64,000 nt of DNA from Clostridia bacterium. Its GTDB lineage: Bacteria; Bacillota; Clostridia; Christensenellales; CAG-138. The stretch is from assembly GCA_017514685.1 (NCBI GenBank), contig JAFWJN010000001.1, positions 1 through 64,000 on the forward strand. The letters run 5' to 3'. A program made the translations under genes and the position numbers. This document shows positions 42,536-51,947 of this stretch, in pieces. Below the pieces are notes generated by a model that was not told the DNA's origin, made no database searches, and was given only the letters and a program-made list of their open reading frames with translations. Within the stretch, counting starts at the first letter, position 1; the number at the start of each line of letters is the position of its first letter.

Positions 42536-43489
42536 ATGAACATTGCACAGATCCGTTATTTTGTAGTTGCCGCTCAGGTGCAGAATCTTTCCACTGCAGC
42601 AGAAATGCTTCATTTGAGTCAGCCTGCTCTTTCCAAAAGTATTGCCAAGCTCGAGCAGGAACTTGGAACTCCCCTGTTTTCCCGTAAGGGGAAAAATGTC
42701 ATTCTGAATGAACAGGGCAAAGCCTTTCTGGCACGTGCCTGGATCAGTCTCAGAGAACTGGATAATCTGATGCTGGATATGCAGGAACAGAACACCGGCG
42801 CTTATGCCCGCATCACCGTAGGGATTTTTCAGGCAGATGATTCTTTTACAGAGCATCTGATGTCCTTCTCTGCGCTCCATCCGGAAGTGGAACTGGATCT
42901 GGAATGCATCATTGATTCTCCCGGAGAACCGGATATCAATCATTATGATGTGCTGATCTATGCTGACAGTCACAGATTTGAAAAATTGAGAAGTTACTTC
43001 CTGAAAGAAGAAGATTATCTTCTGGCAGTTCCTGCCGCACATCCTCTTGCACAAGGCGATTCCGTCTCCATGCAGGATCTTTCCGGCGAGCACTTTGTTT
43101 TTATCAATCAGCGTCGGCTGTTTATCGAAGAACCATATTATCTCTGTGCGGGGATGAATCTTCAGATCAAAGCTAGTTATATGACCAATCTTCGGGAGCA
43201 GCACCGGATGATTATCGCATCCGGTGCCGCAATGGGTTTCGTGCCGAGGGGATGTATACGTGCTTATGAGCATGACCCCAGAATCCGCCTTCTGCCGATC
43301 CGGGATCTGCAGTTTTCCCGCAGGATCATGATCTGCTTTAAACGTGACAAGCATTTGTCTCCTATTTGCAGAGAACTGAAAAATTATTTGATAGAGCGGC
43401 TCGGGTTATCTTCAGAAGAGAAACCCGCCTCATCAAAAAAGACTTCCCGCTCTAAGCGGTCCAAAACCGGGGGAGACTCAGAATGCTGA
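42536..43489 (+). CDS. LysR-family transcriptional regulator
   Basis: 317 residues. N-terminal winged HTH (RYFVVAAQVQNLSTAAEMLH, LSQPALSKSIAKLEQELG, LFSRKGKN) and a type-2 periplasmic-binding effector domain. The C-terminal tail is Lys/Arg/Ser-rich (KKTSRSKRSKTGG), unusual for the family. Located inside the cofactor operon, overlapping moeA by seven bases; it may sense cofactor, oxyanion or an AOR substrate. Confidence 0.93.
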   Translation: MNIAQIRYFVVAAQVQNLSTAAEMLHLSQPALSKSIAKLEQELGTPLFSRKGKNVILNEQGKAFLARAWISLRELDNLMLDMQEQNTGAYARITVGIFQADDSFTEHLMSFSALHPEVELDLECIIDSPGEPDINHYDVLIYADSHRFEKLRSYFLKEEDYLLAVPAAHPLAQGDSVSMQDLSGEHFVFINQRRLFIEEPYYLCAGMNLQIKASYMTNLREQHRMIIASGAAMGFVPRGCIRAYEHDPRIRLLPIRDLQFSRRIMICFKRDKHLSPICRELKNYLIERLGLSSEEKPASSKKTSRSKRSKTGGDSEC

Positions 43490-44715
43490 ACGTACTGACA
43501 TTGGAGGAAGCTCTTGATCTGAGTAAAAAAGAATTCTCTCTTATTCTGAGAACGGAACATGTTTCTCTGTCCAAAGCGCTTGGGCGGATTCTGGCGGAAG
43601 ACATTATTTCCAAAGAGTACGTGCCGGATTTCAATCGTTCCACCGTAGACGGATATGCTCTTAGGGCGAGGGATGTTTTCGGATGCAGTGATTCCATTCC
43701 GGCCATTCTGGCCGTTCAGGCACAGATCCGTATGGGGGAAAGCACCGGCTTTTCTCTACTGGAAGGATGCTGCGCTGCAATTCCAACCGGCGGTGCTGTT
43801 CCGGCAGGTGCCGACAGTATCGTCATGCTGGAATATGCAGAAGACTACGGTGATGGAACAATAGGCGTTGCAAAGCCGGTTGCTCCCGGTGAAAACATAA
43901 TCTTTCGCGGGGATGATGTGTTTCCCGGAAAGCAGGTCCTTCCAAAGGGACAGATAATCCGCTCACAGGACGTTGGCGCTTTGTCAGCTATGGGCTTTAC
44001 CGAGATTCCGGTTTATTGTGTTCCCCGCGTAGGAATTATTTCAACCGGAGATGAACTCGTTGCTCCGGATCAAGTTCCTGCTCCGGGACAAATCCGTGAT
44101 GTAAACAGCCTTCTTTTAGCCGCCCAGATTTCTACCTATGGAGCAGTACCCATTTCGTATGGCATCGTCCCCGACGAGGAAGAGCAGTTAAAATCTGCTG
44201 TTGGTATGGCCCTTTCAGAATGTGATGCCGTGATTCTTTCCGGTGGAAGCAGCGTTGGCGTTAAAGATGCTTCCTGCCGGGTCATTGAATCTTTCGGGAC
44301 CGTGCTCTTCCACGGTCTTGCCATAAAGCCCGGAAAACCGACTATTCTGGGCCGTTGCGAAAGCAAGCCGGTCATCGGCCTTCCCGGGCATCCTGTTGCC
44401 GCATTTTTTGTAACGGAGCTTTTTATCCGTCCGCTGATGACCGCCCTTGGCGGAAAACCGACCAAGCCCCGTTGTGTTTCCGCGCGGCTTTCGGAAAACA
44501 TCAGTGCCAATCATGGACGTGCGCTCTATTGTGCGTGCCGACTTACTCAAAAAGAAGATCATCTGATTGCGGAACCGATCAGGACAAAATCCGGACTGAT
44601 TACCGCACTGTCTGCCGCCGACGGATACTTTTGTGTTAGTCGCGACTGCGAAGGGCTCATGAAAGGGACCGAAATTCAAGTTTATTGTTTTACGGAGGAT
44701 CAAAATGGGATTTGA
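43483..44715 (+). CDS. moeA: MoeA, molybdopterin molybdenum/tungsten transferase
   Basis: 410 residues, normal MoeA length. NRSTVDGYALRARD, IPTGGAVPAGADSIVMLEYA, IISTGDELVAPDQVPAPGQIRDVNS, SGGSSVGVKD, FHGLAIKPGKPTILG and GLPGHPVAAFF are MoeA signatures. It inserts the metal into adenylylated molybdopterin; tungsten is the likely metal here. Overlaps both neighbours. Confidence 0.95.
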   Translation: MLNVLTLEEALDLSKKEFSLILRTEHVSLSKALGRILAEDIISKEYVPDFNRSTVDGYALRARDVFGCSDSIPAILAVQAQIRMGESTGFSLLEGCCAAIPTGGAVPAGADSIVMLEYAEDYGDGTIGVAKPVAPGENIIFRGDDVFPGKQVLPKGQIIRSQDVGALSAMGFTEIPVYCVPRVGIISTGDELVAPDQVPAPGQIRDVNSLLLAAQISTYGAVPISYGIVPDEEEQLKSAVGMALSECDAVILSGGSSVGVKDASCRVIESFGTVLFHGLAIKPGKPTILGRCESKPVIGLPGHPVAAFFVTELFIRPLMTALGGKPTKPRCVSARLSENISANHGRALYCACRLTQKEDHLIAEPIRTKSGLITALSAADGYFCVSRDCEGLMKGTEIQVYCFTEDQNGI

Positions 44716-46630
44716 GTATTTGACCAACACCCCGCTGGACACTGCTAAAGAGGCATATCTGAAAGATTTGACCGATCTGGGATTCGACAGTACGGAAGAA
44801 ACAGTTCCCGTTTCAGAATCTTGCGGACGAATCACTTCGGAAGCGGTCTACGCACATGGTTGCGCACCTCATTACGCAGCTAGTGCAATGGACGGAATCG
44901 CCGTCTATGCATCGGACACTTTCGGCGCAACGGATACCACTCCGGTGCGGATTGCGGCGGGCAGATTTGCCGTCGTTGATACCGGGGATCAGATTCCGGA
45001 TGGAATGGATGCGGTCATCATGGTCGAGGAAATCCTCCTTCAGGACGATGGTTCCGTTATGATTTACAGCGCAGCTGCTCCATGGCAGCATATCCGCCAG
45101 ATTGGCGAGGATATCTGCGCCGGAGAAATGATTCTCCCTTCTTATACAAAAATCACCCCATCAGCTATCGGAGCTATGATTGCAGGCGGTATCCTTGCCG
45201 TTCGCGTTATAAAACTTCCTCTGATCGGCATCATCCCGACCGGAGATGAAATTGTATCTCCCTGTGCAGACCCCAAGCCCGGTGAAATACTGGAATTCAA
45301 CGGGTCGATCTTTTCCGCAATGATTCATGAATGGGGTGCAATACCGAAACTCTACCCCATCGTCCCTGACCGGTTTGAACTGATCCGAGATGCTCTCCGC
45401 CATGCCGCTGAAGAATGTGATATCGTACTTTTAAATGCAGGTTCCTCCGCAGGGCGTGAAGACTATTCCGCTGAAGCCATCCGTTCGCTTGGCAAGGTAT
45501 TTTTCCACGGTATCGCTATGAAGCCCGGAAAGCCTGCTATTTTAGGAGCGATTTACGGCAAACCGGTCCTGGGCATTCCCGGTTATCCCGTGTCCGGCAT
45601 TCTGGTCATCGAGGAATTTTTACATCCTTTGATCAATCGCTGGTTCCATACCAAACCCTCTTCCTGTCCGGTTACCTCCGCCTTTCTGACCCGTCCTGTT
45701 GTTTCCGGATTGAAATACGAAGAGTTTGTCCGGGTTCGTATGGGATATGTAGGGGAAAAACTCATGGCTTCTCCTCTTAACCGAGGCAGCGGTGTAGTCT
45801 CTTCCTTCATGAAAGCCGATGGCATTCTCAGGATTCCCCAGGGTACAGAGGGTTATGAAGCAGGTACGCAGGTTAGCATTCAGCTGCTCAGTCCGATCGA
45901 AAAGCTGAAAAACACATTGGTAGTAATCGGGAGCCACGATCCTCTTCTCGATGAAATAGGAGATTTGCTTCATCGTACCGATCCGGGGCTGTTCATGAGT
46001 TCCTCCCACGTGGGCTCCATGGGCGGCATCATGGCCATCCGGCGCGGAGAAGCTCATGCAGCAGGCTGTCATCTTCTGGACACCGAGACCGGCCGTTACA
46101 ACATTTCCTTCCTTCGAAAATACTTCCCGCACGGAGGTGTTAAACTTATCCGTTGTGTCGGCAGAAATCAGGGTCTGATGATTGCGAAAGGCAATCCGCT
46201 CAATATCCGTTCTTTCAAAGATGTCGCGCGTACGGGTATCCGCTATGTCAACCGGCAGAAAGGATCCGGAACAAGGATTCTGGCCGATTATCTGTGCAAA
46301 GAGAATCATATCGTACCGGAAAAGATATACGGTTATGATCGGGAAGAATTGACGCACACCTCTGTCGCCGCCCAGATTGCGAGCGGAAGCGCTGACGCCG
46401 GCATGGGGATTTATTCTGCCGCAAAACTGTATGACCTTGACTTCCTTCCCGTTTGCATTGAAGAATATGATTTGCTGATTCCCGATCACGCTTTTGAAAC
46501 GCCCATGGTTCAGAAAATGCTTTCCGTCCTGAAAAGTGACGCTTTCCGTGAAAAGCTGACCCAAATGGGTGGATATACCCTGGATCGTCCCGGAGAAATC
46601 ATTCCATATCTTGAAGATGAAATCCTTTGA
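44705..46630 (+). CDS. MoeA fused to a periplasmic-binding-like (PBP) domain
   Basis: 641 residues. MoeA domain to about 400 (SAMDGIAVYASDTF, IPTGDEIVSPCADPKPGEILEFN, NAGSSAGREDY, FHGIAMKPGKPAILG), then a ModA/LysR-effector-like domain (VVIGSHDPLLDEIGDLL; MGGIMAIRRGEAHAAGCHLLD; NRQKGSGTRILADYL; SADAGMGIYSAAKL). MoeA-PBP proteins are known, and the second domain may bind oxyanion or cofactor in the cytosol. It overlaps moeA by 11 bases; two MoeA types could discriminate between tungsten and molybdenum. Confidence 0.9.
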   Translation: MGFEYLTNTPLDTAKEAYLKDLTDLGFDSTEETVPVSESCGRITSEAVYAHGCAPHYAASAMDGIAVYASDTFGATDTTPVRIAAGRFAVVDTGDQIPDGMDAVIMVEEILLQDDGSVMIYSAAAPWQHIRQIGEDICAGEMILPSYTKITPSAIGAMIAGGILAVRVIKLPLIGIIPTGDEIVSPCADPKPGEILEFNGSIFSAMIHEWGAIPKLYPIVPDRFELIRDALRHAAEECDIVLLNAGSSAGREDYSAEAIRSLGKVFFHGIAMKPGKPAILGAIYGKPVLGIPGYPVSGILVIEEFLHPLINRWFHTKPSSCPVTSAFLTRPVVSGLKYEEFVRVRMGYVGEKLMASPLNRGSGVVSSFMKADGILRIPQGTEGYEAGTQVSIQLLSPIEKLKNTLVVIGSHDPLLDEIGDLLHRTDPGLFMSSSHVGSMGGIMAIRRGEAHAAGCHLLDTETGRYNISFLRKYFPHGGVKLIRCVGRNQGLMIAKGNPLNIRSFKDVARTGIRYVNRQKGSGTRILADYLCKENHIVPEKIYGYDREELTHTSVAAQIASGSADAGMGIYSAAKLYDLDFLPVCIEEYDLLIPDHAFETPMVQKMLSVLKSDAFREKLTQMGGYTLDRPGEIIPYLEDEIL

Positions 46631-47951
46631 TGTTGCTGTTATCGGCGGTGGGGTGCTGGGATGCTTCGCTGCCCGGAATTTAATGCGTTACCGGCTTTCC
46701 GTTGTTTTGATTGAAACAAGGGAAGATGTCTGCATGGAAATCACCCGCGCGAATTCCGCCATAATCTATGCAGGATATGATCATCACCCCGGCAGTCTGA
46801 AAGCATCACTGACCGTTCGGGCAAACTCTTCATTTGATGACCTTTCCCGTGAACTTGATGTCCCTTTTTCCCGATGCGGAAGTCTGATGACCGCCTACGG
46901 AGAGCAGGGTTTGTCTGTTTTGCGAAAGAAGCTGGAGCAGGGGCAGAAAAACGGCATTCCGAATCTCCGTCTGATCAGCGGTGATGAAGCCAGAGAAATA
47001 GAACCCATGCTTTCCTCTTCCGTGCGGTACGCCCTGTATGCTCCGTCGACCGGTACCGTCAATCCCTGGAAACTTGGCATTGCCGCATTTGAAAACGCAA
47101 GGGCAAACGGCTGTGAGATTTTGCTGAACTCACCGGTTGTTTCTCTGGAAAAAGAGGGCGGGCAGTACCGAATCGAGACCGCCGACAAAGAGATTTTTTC
47201 AAAAGCAATCATCAATTGCGCAGGCAGATCTGCCGTTAACATTCAGGATATGCTGTTTCCTCCCTCTGTCCGCATCAGATTGGACGGAGCCGATTTCTAT
47301 GTGTTCGATTCACGATCCTCCCATCCCGGTCTGATTCTTTTTGAAGAAACGGAAAACGGAAAGGGCATCACTGCTGTGCCATGTACGGAAGGAAACCTTT
47401 TACTGGATTCTCCTCCCCGCCCCTATGCCGCAGAATATGCTACAACCTCGGAAGGGCTGTCCGTCATTCGGAAAGAAGCCTCCAAATTAATGCCGTCTTT
47501 GGATTTTCACAATGTAATCCGTTCCTTCGGAGGAATCAGAGTCAACCCGGAAACATCGGACGGAAAAGACATCCGTGACTTTTGCATTCAGCGTCCAGAA
47601 AAAACGTTTTGGAGTTTGATTGGAGTCAAGACACCCGGTTTAACCTGTGCGAATGAACTCGGCACGCTTCTCGCATCCGACTGCGCATCTGTCCTGGAAG
47701 CACAGCAAAATCCGAACTTTCTACCGGAGCGCAAAGCCATTCATTGCTCCGCAGACTCTCCCATTATCTGTCAGTGCGAAAACATCCGCAAAGCGGAAGT
47801 GCAGGCAGCAATCTTAAGGGGTGCTGTCACATTTGATGGTATAAAGCACCGTACCGGCTGTGGGATGGGAACCTGCCAGGGAAGCCGATGCAGGTATGAA
47901 ATCGAGCATCTTCTCAAGGAAAAGGAGCGCTCCCATGAAGGAACAATATGA
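46617..47951 (+). CDS. GlpA/LhgO-like FAD oxidoreductase with a BFD-type [2Fe-2S] domain
   Basis: 444 residues from ATG 46617, which overlaps the previous stop; no strong ribosome site is seen and an in-frame ATG exists at 46569. DVAVIGGGVLGCFAARNLMR is the FAD loop of DAO/glycerol-3-phosphate-dehydrogenase-like enzymes; GGIRVNPETSDGKD and KTPGLTCANELG complete the family pattern. The C-terminal CQCENI...GCGMGTCQGSRC is a Fer2_BFD domain. Probably oxidises a hydroxyacid or polyol phosphate and passes electrons to the next protein. Confidence 0.87.
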   Translation: MKSFDVAVIGGGVLGCFAARNLMRYRLSVVLIETREDVCMEITRANSAIIYAGYDHHPGSLKASLTVRANSSFDDLSRELDVPFSRCGSLMTAYGEQGLSVLRKKLEQGQKNGIPNLRLISGDEAREIEPMLSSSVRYALYAPSTGTVNPWKLGIAAFENARANGCEILLNSPVVSLEKEGGQYRIETADKEIFSKAIINCAGRSAVNIQDMLFPPSVRIRLDGADFYVFDSRSSHPGLILFEETENGKGITAVPCTEGNLLLDSPPRPYAAEYATTSEGLSVIRKEASKLMPSLDFHNVIRSFGGIRVNPETSDGKDIRDFCIQRPEKTFWSLIGVKTPGLTCANELGTLLASDCASVLEAQQNPNFLPERKAIHCSADSPIICQCENIRKAEVQAAILRGAVTFDGIKHRTGCGMGTCQGSRCRYEIEHLLKEKERSHEGTI

Positions 47952-48798
47952 TGTGCTGATTATCGGGGGCGGTGCCGCAGGCATCAGTGCGGCAAAAACT
48001 CTATGGCTGTCCGGATGCCGATCCATAGCAATAATAGAACACAAGCCCTCACTCGGTGGAATCCTTCTGCAATGCGCTCATACAGGCTTCGGTGCCGGCT
48101 TGGACGGAAGAGATTATGCAGAGACGCTTTTAATGGATTTTCCAAAGGATATTCCCTGTTTTTGCAGCACGACGGTCATCCGCCTTTTTCCCGATCGCAG
48201 CGCCTTGCTCTCGAACGGTCATATCATCCGTTTCCGGCTTTTGATCCTTGCAACAGGCTGCCGCGAAATCCCGTTTGGTTCCTTGCCTGTGACAGGAACC
48301 AGGCCATCCGGAGCATTTACTGCCGGACAGATGCAGGAAATGATCAACTGCCATCACTATCTTCCGGAAGGTCCTGCCGTGATACTGGGAAGCGGGGATA
48401 TCGGTTTGATTATGGCCTGGCAGCTGCTGGAGCTTGGACTGAAAGTCACCGTCGTTGAAAAAGAATCCCATATGACGGGGCTGCCGGTCAACCGGGCAAG
48501 GCTGACAGGACGGGATATCTGTTTTCTTCCCGGCACCACGATCCTGGAAATCAAGGGGATGCCTTCTCTTTCGGGAGTAACACTTTCGGACGGACGTTTT
48601 ATTCCCTGCCGTCTCCTTCTCTCTGCAGTCGGACTTCTTCCCCAGCGGGAACTTCTCGAAGGCAGGAAGATTCCGGACTGGATCTTACCTGCCGGCAATT
48701 GCAGCCATATTCATTCCAGAATTGAAAGTGTAATAAAAGAAGGCGCCTCCACAGCGGTCAAGGTTCTTTCTCTTCTTGACCGGGCCCCTTCTATCTAA
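47935..48798 (+). CDS. FAD/NAD-dependent pyridine-nucleotide oxidoreductase
   Basis: 287 residues from ATG 47935 (AAAGGAG upstream). DVLIIGGGAAGISAAKTL (FAD), LLILATGCREIPFG and AVILGSGDIGLIMAWQLLELG (NAD) are thioredoxin-reductase-like modules; no CxxC disulfide is seen. This gene pair matches a GlpA-like plus NAD(P)/FAD partner arrangement common in Bacillota, usually followed by DUF1667, which is absent here. Last gene of the operon; a HAD gene converges on it. Confidence 0.88.
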   Translation: MKEQYDVLIIGGGAAGISAAKTLWLSGCRSIAIIEHKPSLGGILLQCAHTGFGAGLDGRDYAETLLMDFPKDIPCFCSTTVIRLFPDRSALLSNGHIIRFRLLILATGCREIPFGSLPVTGTRPSGAFTAGQMQEMINCHHYLPEGPAVILGSGDIGLIMAWQLLELGLKVTVVEKESHMTGLPVNRARLTGRDICFLPGTTILEIKGMPSLSGVTLSDGRFIPCRLLLSAVGLLPQRELLEGRKIPDWILPAGNCSHIHSRIESVIKEGASTAVKVLSLLDRAPSI

Positions 48799-48813
48799 TT
48801 CGTTTTCTTTTTT

Positions 48814-49461
48814 TCAGCAATCCGCTTTCCTTGCTTCGTTCCAGTCCGTAATCGCTCTGTCGGCAAGCGCAGCGGAATAATTCCACCGGGAAGCGTACGC
48901 GTCATAAACGGCAACCGTATAAAAACCGGCTTTTTTTGCCGTCAGAAGCGGTCCATAGGAATCATCAAATACAGAGATCTCTTTCGGTTTCGCGTCGAAA
49001 CGCTCTGCTGCCTTAAGAAAAGCCGCGGGGCTTTCTTTTCCAACGCCTACTTCCTCGCATGAAAGGATAAAATCAAAAAATGTCAGCAGTCCGATGCGTT
49101 CAAGACATGCCTCGACCAGATACTTCGGAGTTGCTGAAACCACGCACATTTGCACACCGCATTTTTTCAGTTCAGTGAGATAGTTCCTTATCCCGTCCTT
49201 CTCGGGAATCGGTCCGAAGTACATCTGCTCAGATGCCTTTTTCAGCATCTTTTCGAATTCCTCTGTCGGGACAGGCAGGGCATATGTTTTTATCAGAAAA
49301 GCTGCCGCATCCGCAAACGTCATGGGACCTGTTTCGGCGGCTAAATACCTCGCATCGGAAACAACATTCCATTCAGCCAGGCAGACGCGGCATACTTCGC
49401 CCCATCTGCCGATTGAATCAATCAATGTTCCGTCCATGTCGAAAATGGCATACCGCTTCAT
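48814..49461 (-). CDS. HAD-superfamily phosphatase (beta-phosphoglucomutase-like)
   Basis: 215 residues. FDMDGTLIDS (nucleophile and acid Asp), VVSATPKYLVEA (motif II), GVGKESPAAF Lys, and VFDDSYGPLLTAKKAGFYTVAVYD (motif IV). A C1-cap HAD hydrolase on small phosphorylated metabolites. Single gene, convergent with the FAD oxidoreductase. Confidence 0.9.
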   Translation of the reverse strand: MKRYAIFDMDGTLIDSIGRWGEVCRVCLAEWNVVSDARYLAAETGPMTFADAAAFLIKTYALPVPTEEFEKMLKKASEQMYFGPIPEKDGIRNYLTELKKCGVQMCVVSATPKYLVEACLERIGLLTFFDFILSCEEVGVGKESPAAFLKAAERFDAKPKEISVFDDSYGPLLTAKKAGFYTVAVYDAYASRWNYSAALADRAITDWNEARKADC

Positions 49462-49648
49462 AATATTATTACCTGCTCCTGCATCTTATTGACGACATTG
49501 AGACTATAGCATTCTGCTATGGCAGTGTCAATCCGGACAATTCTCATTCCTTGATTCCTTGCTTCTTGTCGCAAAATACACGTCCGAAATTTCGTTCAGC
49601 AAATAGAGAAAAGTCCTAAACTCGTTCACTGTTGCAGTGCGCGTTCTG

Positions 49649-49677
49649 TTTACATTTTTCTGACAAAATGATATATT
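49649..49677 (+). promoter_or_regulatory. Promoter of the AOR-3 operon
   Basis: -35 TTTACA (49649-49654), 17-bp spacer, -10 TATATT (49672-49677). Confidence 0.6.
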
Positions 49678-49744
49678 ATGATATGAAAAAATACAGATCA
49701 GTTATCTAACTGTTCTGAGTGCATCATGGTACTGGAGGATCGAT

Positions 49745-51673
49745 ATGGCGACAAAATACGGTGGATATATGGACCGGGTTGTTCTGGTTGATTTGACAGA
49801 ACATACCGTCGAAAATTATCCCTGGACAGATGAAGACCGTGAAAAATATATCGGCGGTAAAATCATGGCTGCAAAAGTGCTGAACGATCATCTGTCCGGT
49901 CAGGAAAAAGCATTCTCCGAAGAAAACTGGGTGGTTGTCTCAACCGGTCCTATGACCGGAACCGGTGCTCCTTCCTCCGGAAGATTCGATCTTTCCTGCA
50001 TTTCGCCACAGACCGGAATCCTGACTTCCTCAAACTGTGGGGGGAGCTTTGGATATCATCTGAAAAAAGCAGGTATTGATGCTCTGATTCTGAAAGGAAA
50101 GTGCCCGGGTCACACCTGGATCGAGATTGATAACGGTGAATTCTTTTTCCATGATGCTGACGAAGACGGTCTCTGGGGACTGAAATCCACCGAAGGGCAG
50201 GAAAAGCTGGAATCTCTTCTTGTGAAAAAGTGGGGAACTCATCGAGCTTTCGGTCAGCTTATAATTGGTCCCGGAGGAGAAAATCTTGTCGTATACAGTG
50301 CAGTCCTCAGTGGCGAACGCGCAGCCGGACGTACCGGCGTCGGCGCCGTATTCGGATGGAAAAACTTAAAAGCCATTTCTGTTACCGGCAACCATACCAT
50401 CCCTGTTTTCGATCCTGAAAAGAATGAAAAATGGAATCAGAAGTGGTTTTCATACCTTCGCAAACATCCTCTGACCGGCAACCAGCTTCCCCGTCTCGGC
50501 ACCGCCGGTCTGGTCAGTTCCATGCAGATGAGAGGCATGCTGTCCACCAAAAACTATAGTGCCGGACAGTATGACCGTTTTGAAAGCGTTAACGGTGAAA
50601 CTCTGGCAGAGGAGCACAATATCGTTAACAAGGGCTGCCTGACCTGCCCGATCAAGTGTGCTCGGACAGTGGATGTAAACGGAAGAACAGTCAAAGGTCC
50701 GGAACTGGAAACCCTGGTGCTCCTCGGCGGCGGCATCTGCAATGATAATCTTGAAAATATCCTCCGCTGGAACAACGAACTGGATGAGCTGGGACTTGAT
50801 ACCATCTCCTGTGCAAACACAATCGCCTGGGCGATGGAAGCCAATGAAAAAGGCATCTGGAACAGCGGGCTTTCCTTCGGTAAAACAGAAGGTCTCAGCA
50901 AACTTTTTGAAGATATTGCTTACAGGCGTGGCATCGGAAACGAGCTGGCCGAAGGCAGCCGGCGCTTATCTCAAAAGTACGGCGGAACCGAATTCGCCAT
51001 CCAGTCCAAAGGGTTGGAACTGGCGGCATATGAACCAAGGCGGGCTGTCGGGCAGGGTCTTGGATATGCAGTCAGCAATCGCGGAGGTTGTCATCTGAAT
51101 GCGGGATACCTGGTGATTCTGGAAGGTCTGGGGCTCTATACCGATCCTCTGACATATAAAGCAAAAGGCGATTTTACGATGATGTTCCAGGATCTGATGG
51201 AAATGATCTCCGCCACAGGGCAGTGTCTGTTCACTTCCTATGCCTTCTTCCCCGGATTTCTGATCACCCGTCCCAACGGAATCATAACCCGGATCGCCAA
51301 CTGGGCGATTCCTCACATCGGATGGGCAGTACGCTTCATGAACCGTTTTCCTTTGACGCTTGCATTGCATCTTCCGGTGTTCCCGCAGACCAAAGGAATC
51401 CAGTATGCGGTGGGAATGAAAATGACTTTCGGGCGTTATCTTCGCTACGGAGAGCGCGGTTACACGATGGACCGCTGGGTTTCCACCCGTTTCGGCATCC
51501 GTGCAAAGGATGATGCTCTTCCGAAGCGCCTGACAGAGGAACCTCAAGATCCCAACGATCCCAGAACGAAGGTGCCTTTGGAAAAAATGAAAAAGACTTA
51601 TTACCGGGCAAGAGGCTGGGACAGAGATGGTGTTCCAACAGAACGTACGTTAAAACGGCTCGGTATACTGTAA
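49745..51673 (+). CDS. Aldehyde:ferredoxin oxidoreductase family, AOR-3
   Basis: 642 residues. Pterin-binding N-terminus (RVVLVDLTEHTVENYPW, STGPMTGTGAPSSGRFDLS, TSSNCGGSFGYHLKKAG), [4Fe-4S] motif CLTCPIKC (about residue 300), late Cys in SATGQCLFTS. The C-terminal region includes long hydrophobic stretches (ITRIANWAIPHIGWAV), as in several AOR subgroups. Operon: AOR-3, MoaD-like, ferredoxin-ADH fusion. The neighbour suggests acid to aldehyde to alcohol reduction, or the reverse, within one unit. Confidence 0.92.
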   Translation: MATKYGGYMDRVVLVDLTEHTVENYPWTDEDREKYIGGKIMAAKVLNDHLSGQEKAFSEENWVVVSTGPMTGTGAPSSGRFDLSCISPQTGILTSSNCGGSFGYHLKKAGIDALILKGKCPGHTWIEIDNGEFFFHDADEDGLWGLKSTEGQEKLESLLVKKWGTHRAFGQLIIGPGGENLVVYSAVLSGERAAGRTGVGAVFGWKNLKAISVTGNHTIPVFDPEKNEKWNQKWFSYLRKHPLTGNQLPRLGTAGLVSSMQMRGMLSTKNYSAGQYDRFESVNGETLAEEHNIVNKGCLTCPIKCARTVDVNGRTVKGPELETLVLLGGGICNDNLENILRWNNELDELGLDTISCANTIAWAMEANEKGIWNSGLSFGKTEGLSKLFEDIAYRRGIGNELAEGSRRLSQKYGGTEFAIQSKGLELAAYEPRRAVGQGLGYAVSNRGGCHLNAGYLVILEGLGLYTDPLTYKAKGDFTMMFQDLMEMISATGQCLFTSYAFFPGFLITRPNGIITRIANWAIPHIGWAVRFMNRFPLTLALHLPVFPQTKGIQYAVGMKMTFGRYLRYGERGYTMDRWVSTRFGIRAKDDALPKRLTEEPQDPNDPRTKVPLEKMKKTYYRARGWDRDGVPTERTLKRLGIL

Positions 51674-51688
51674 ACAGGAGGGAATCAT

Positions 51689-51943
51689 ATGGTGCATGTC
51701 AAGCTGTTCGGTCTGTTGCGTCTCGACACCGGGCTGAAAGAAATGGATGCCGATGTATCCTCCGTCAAGGAACTCTACCCCATTCTGCTTTCGGAAGCCA
51801 AACGCGTGAAGCCGACCACTCAGGTAACCGCCGCCGATATCGACGGATGTATCATTATGATCAACGGGAAGCAGGGTAAAAAGAACAGCCGTCTAGTAGA
51901 CGGCGATCAGGTTCAGCTGATGAGCCCGGTTTGCGGAGGATAA
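51689..51943 (+). CDS. MoaD/ThiS-like sulfur carrier, paired with AOR-3
   Basis: 84 residues (VHVKLFGLLRLDTGL, CIIMINGKQG, LVDGDQVQLMSPVCGG). Beta-grasp fold ending in Gly-Gly, with an unusual Cys just before it. AGGAGGG precedes the ATG; 15 bases after AOR-3 and 4 before the fusion gene. Confidence 0.88.
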   Translation: MVHVKLFGLLRLDTGLKEMDADVSSVKELYPILLSEAKRVKPTTQVTAADIDGCIIMINGKQGKKNSRLVDGDQVQLMSPVCGG

Positions 51944-51947
51944 AATC

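Noticed and set aside
42518..43354. 278-residue minus-strand ORF over the LysR gene
   Set aside because: The opposite strand encodes an intact LysR protein with HTH and effector domains; the shadow has no family features.
45620..46564. 314-residue minus-strand ORF
   Set aside because: Antisense shadow of the MoeA-PBP gene; composition is unlike a protein and no start signal is present.
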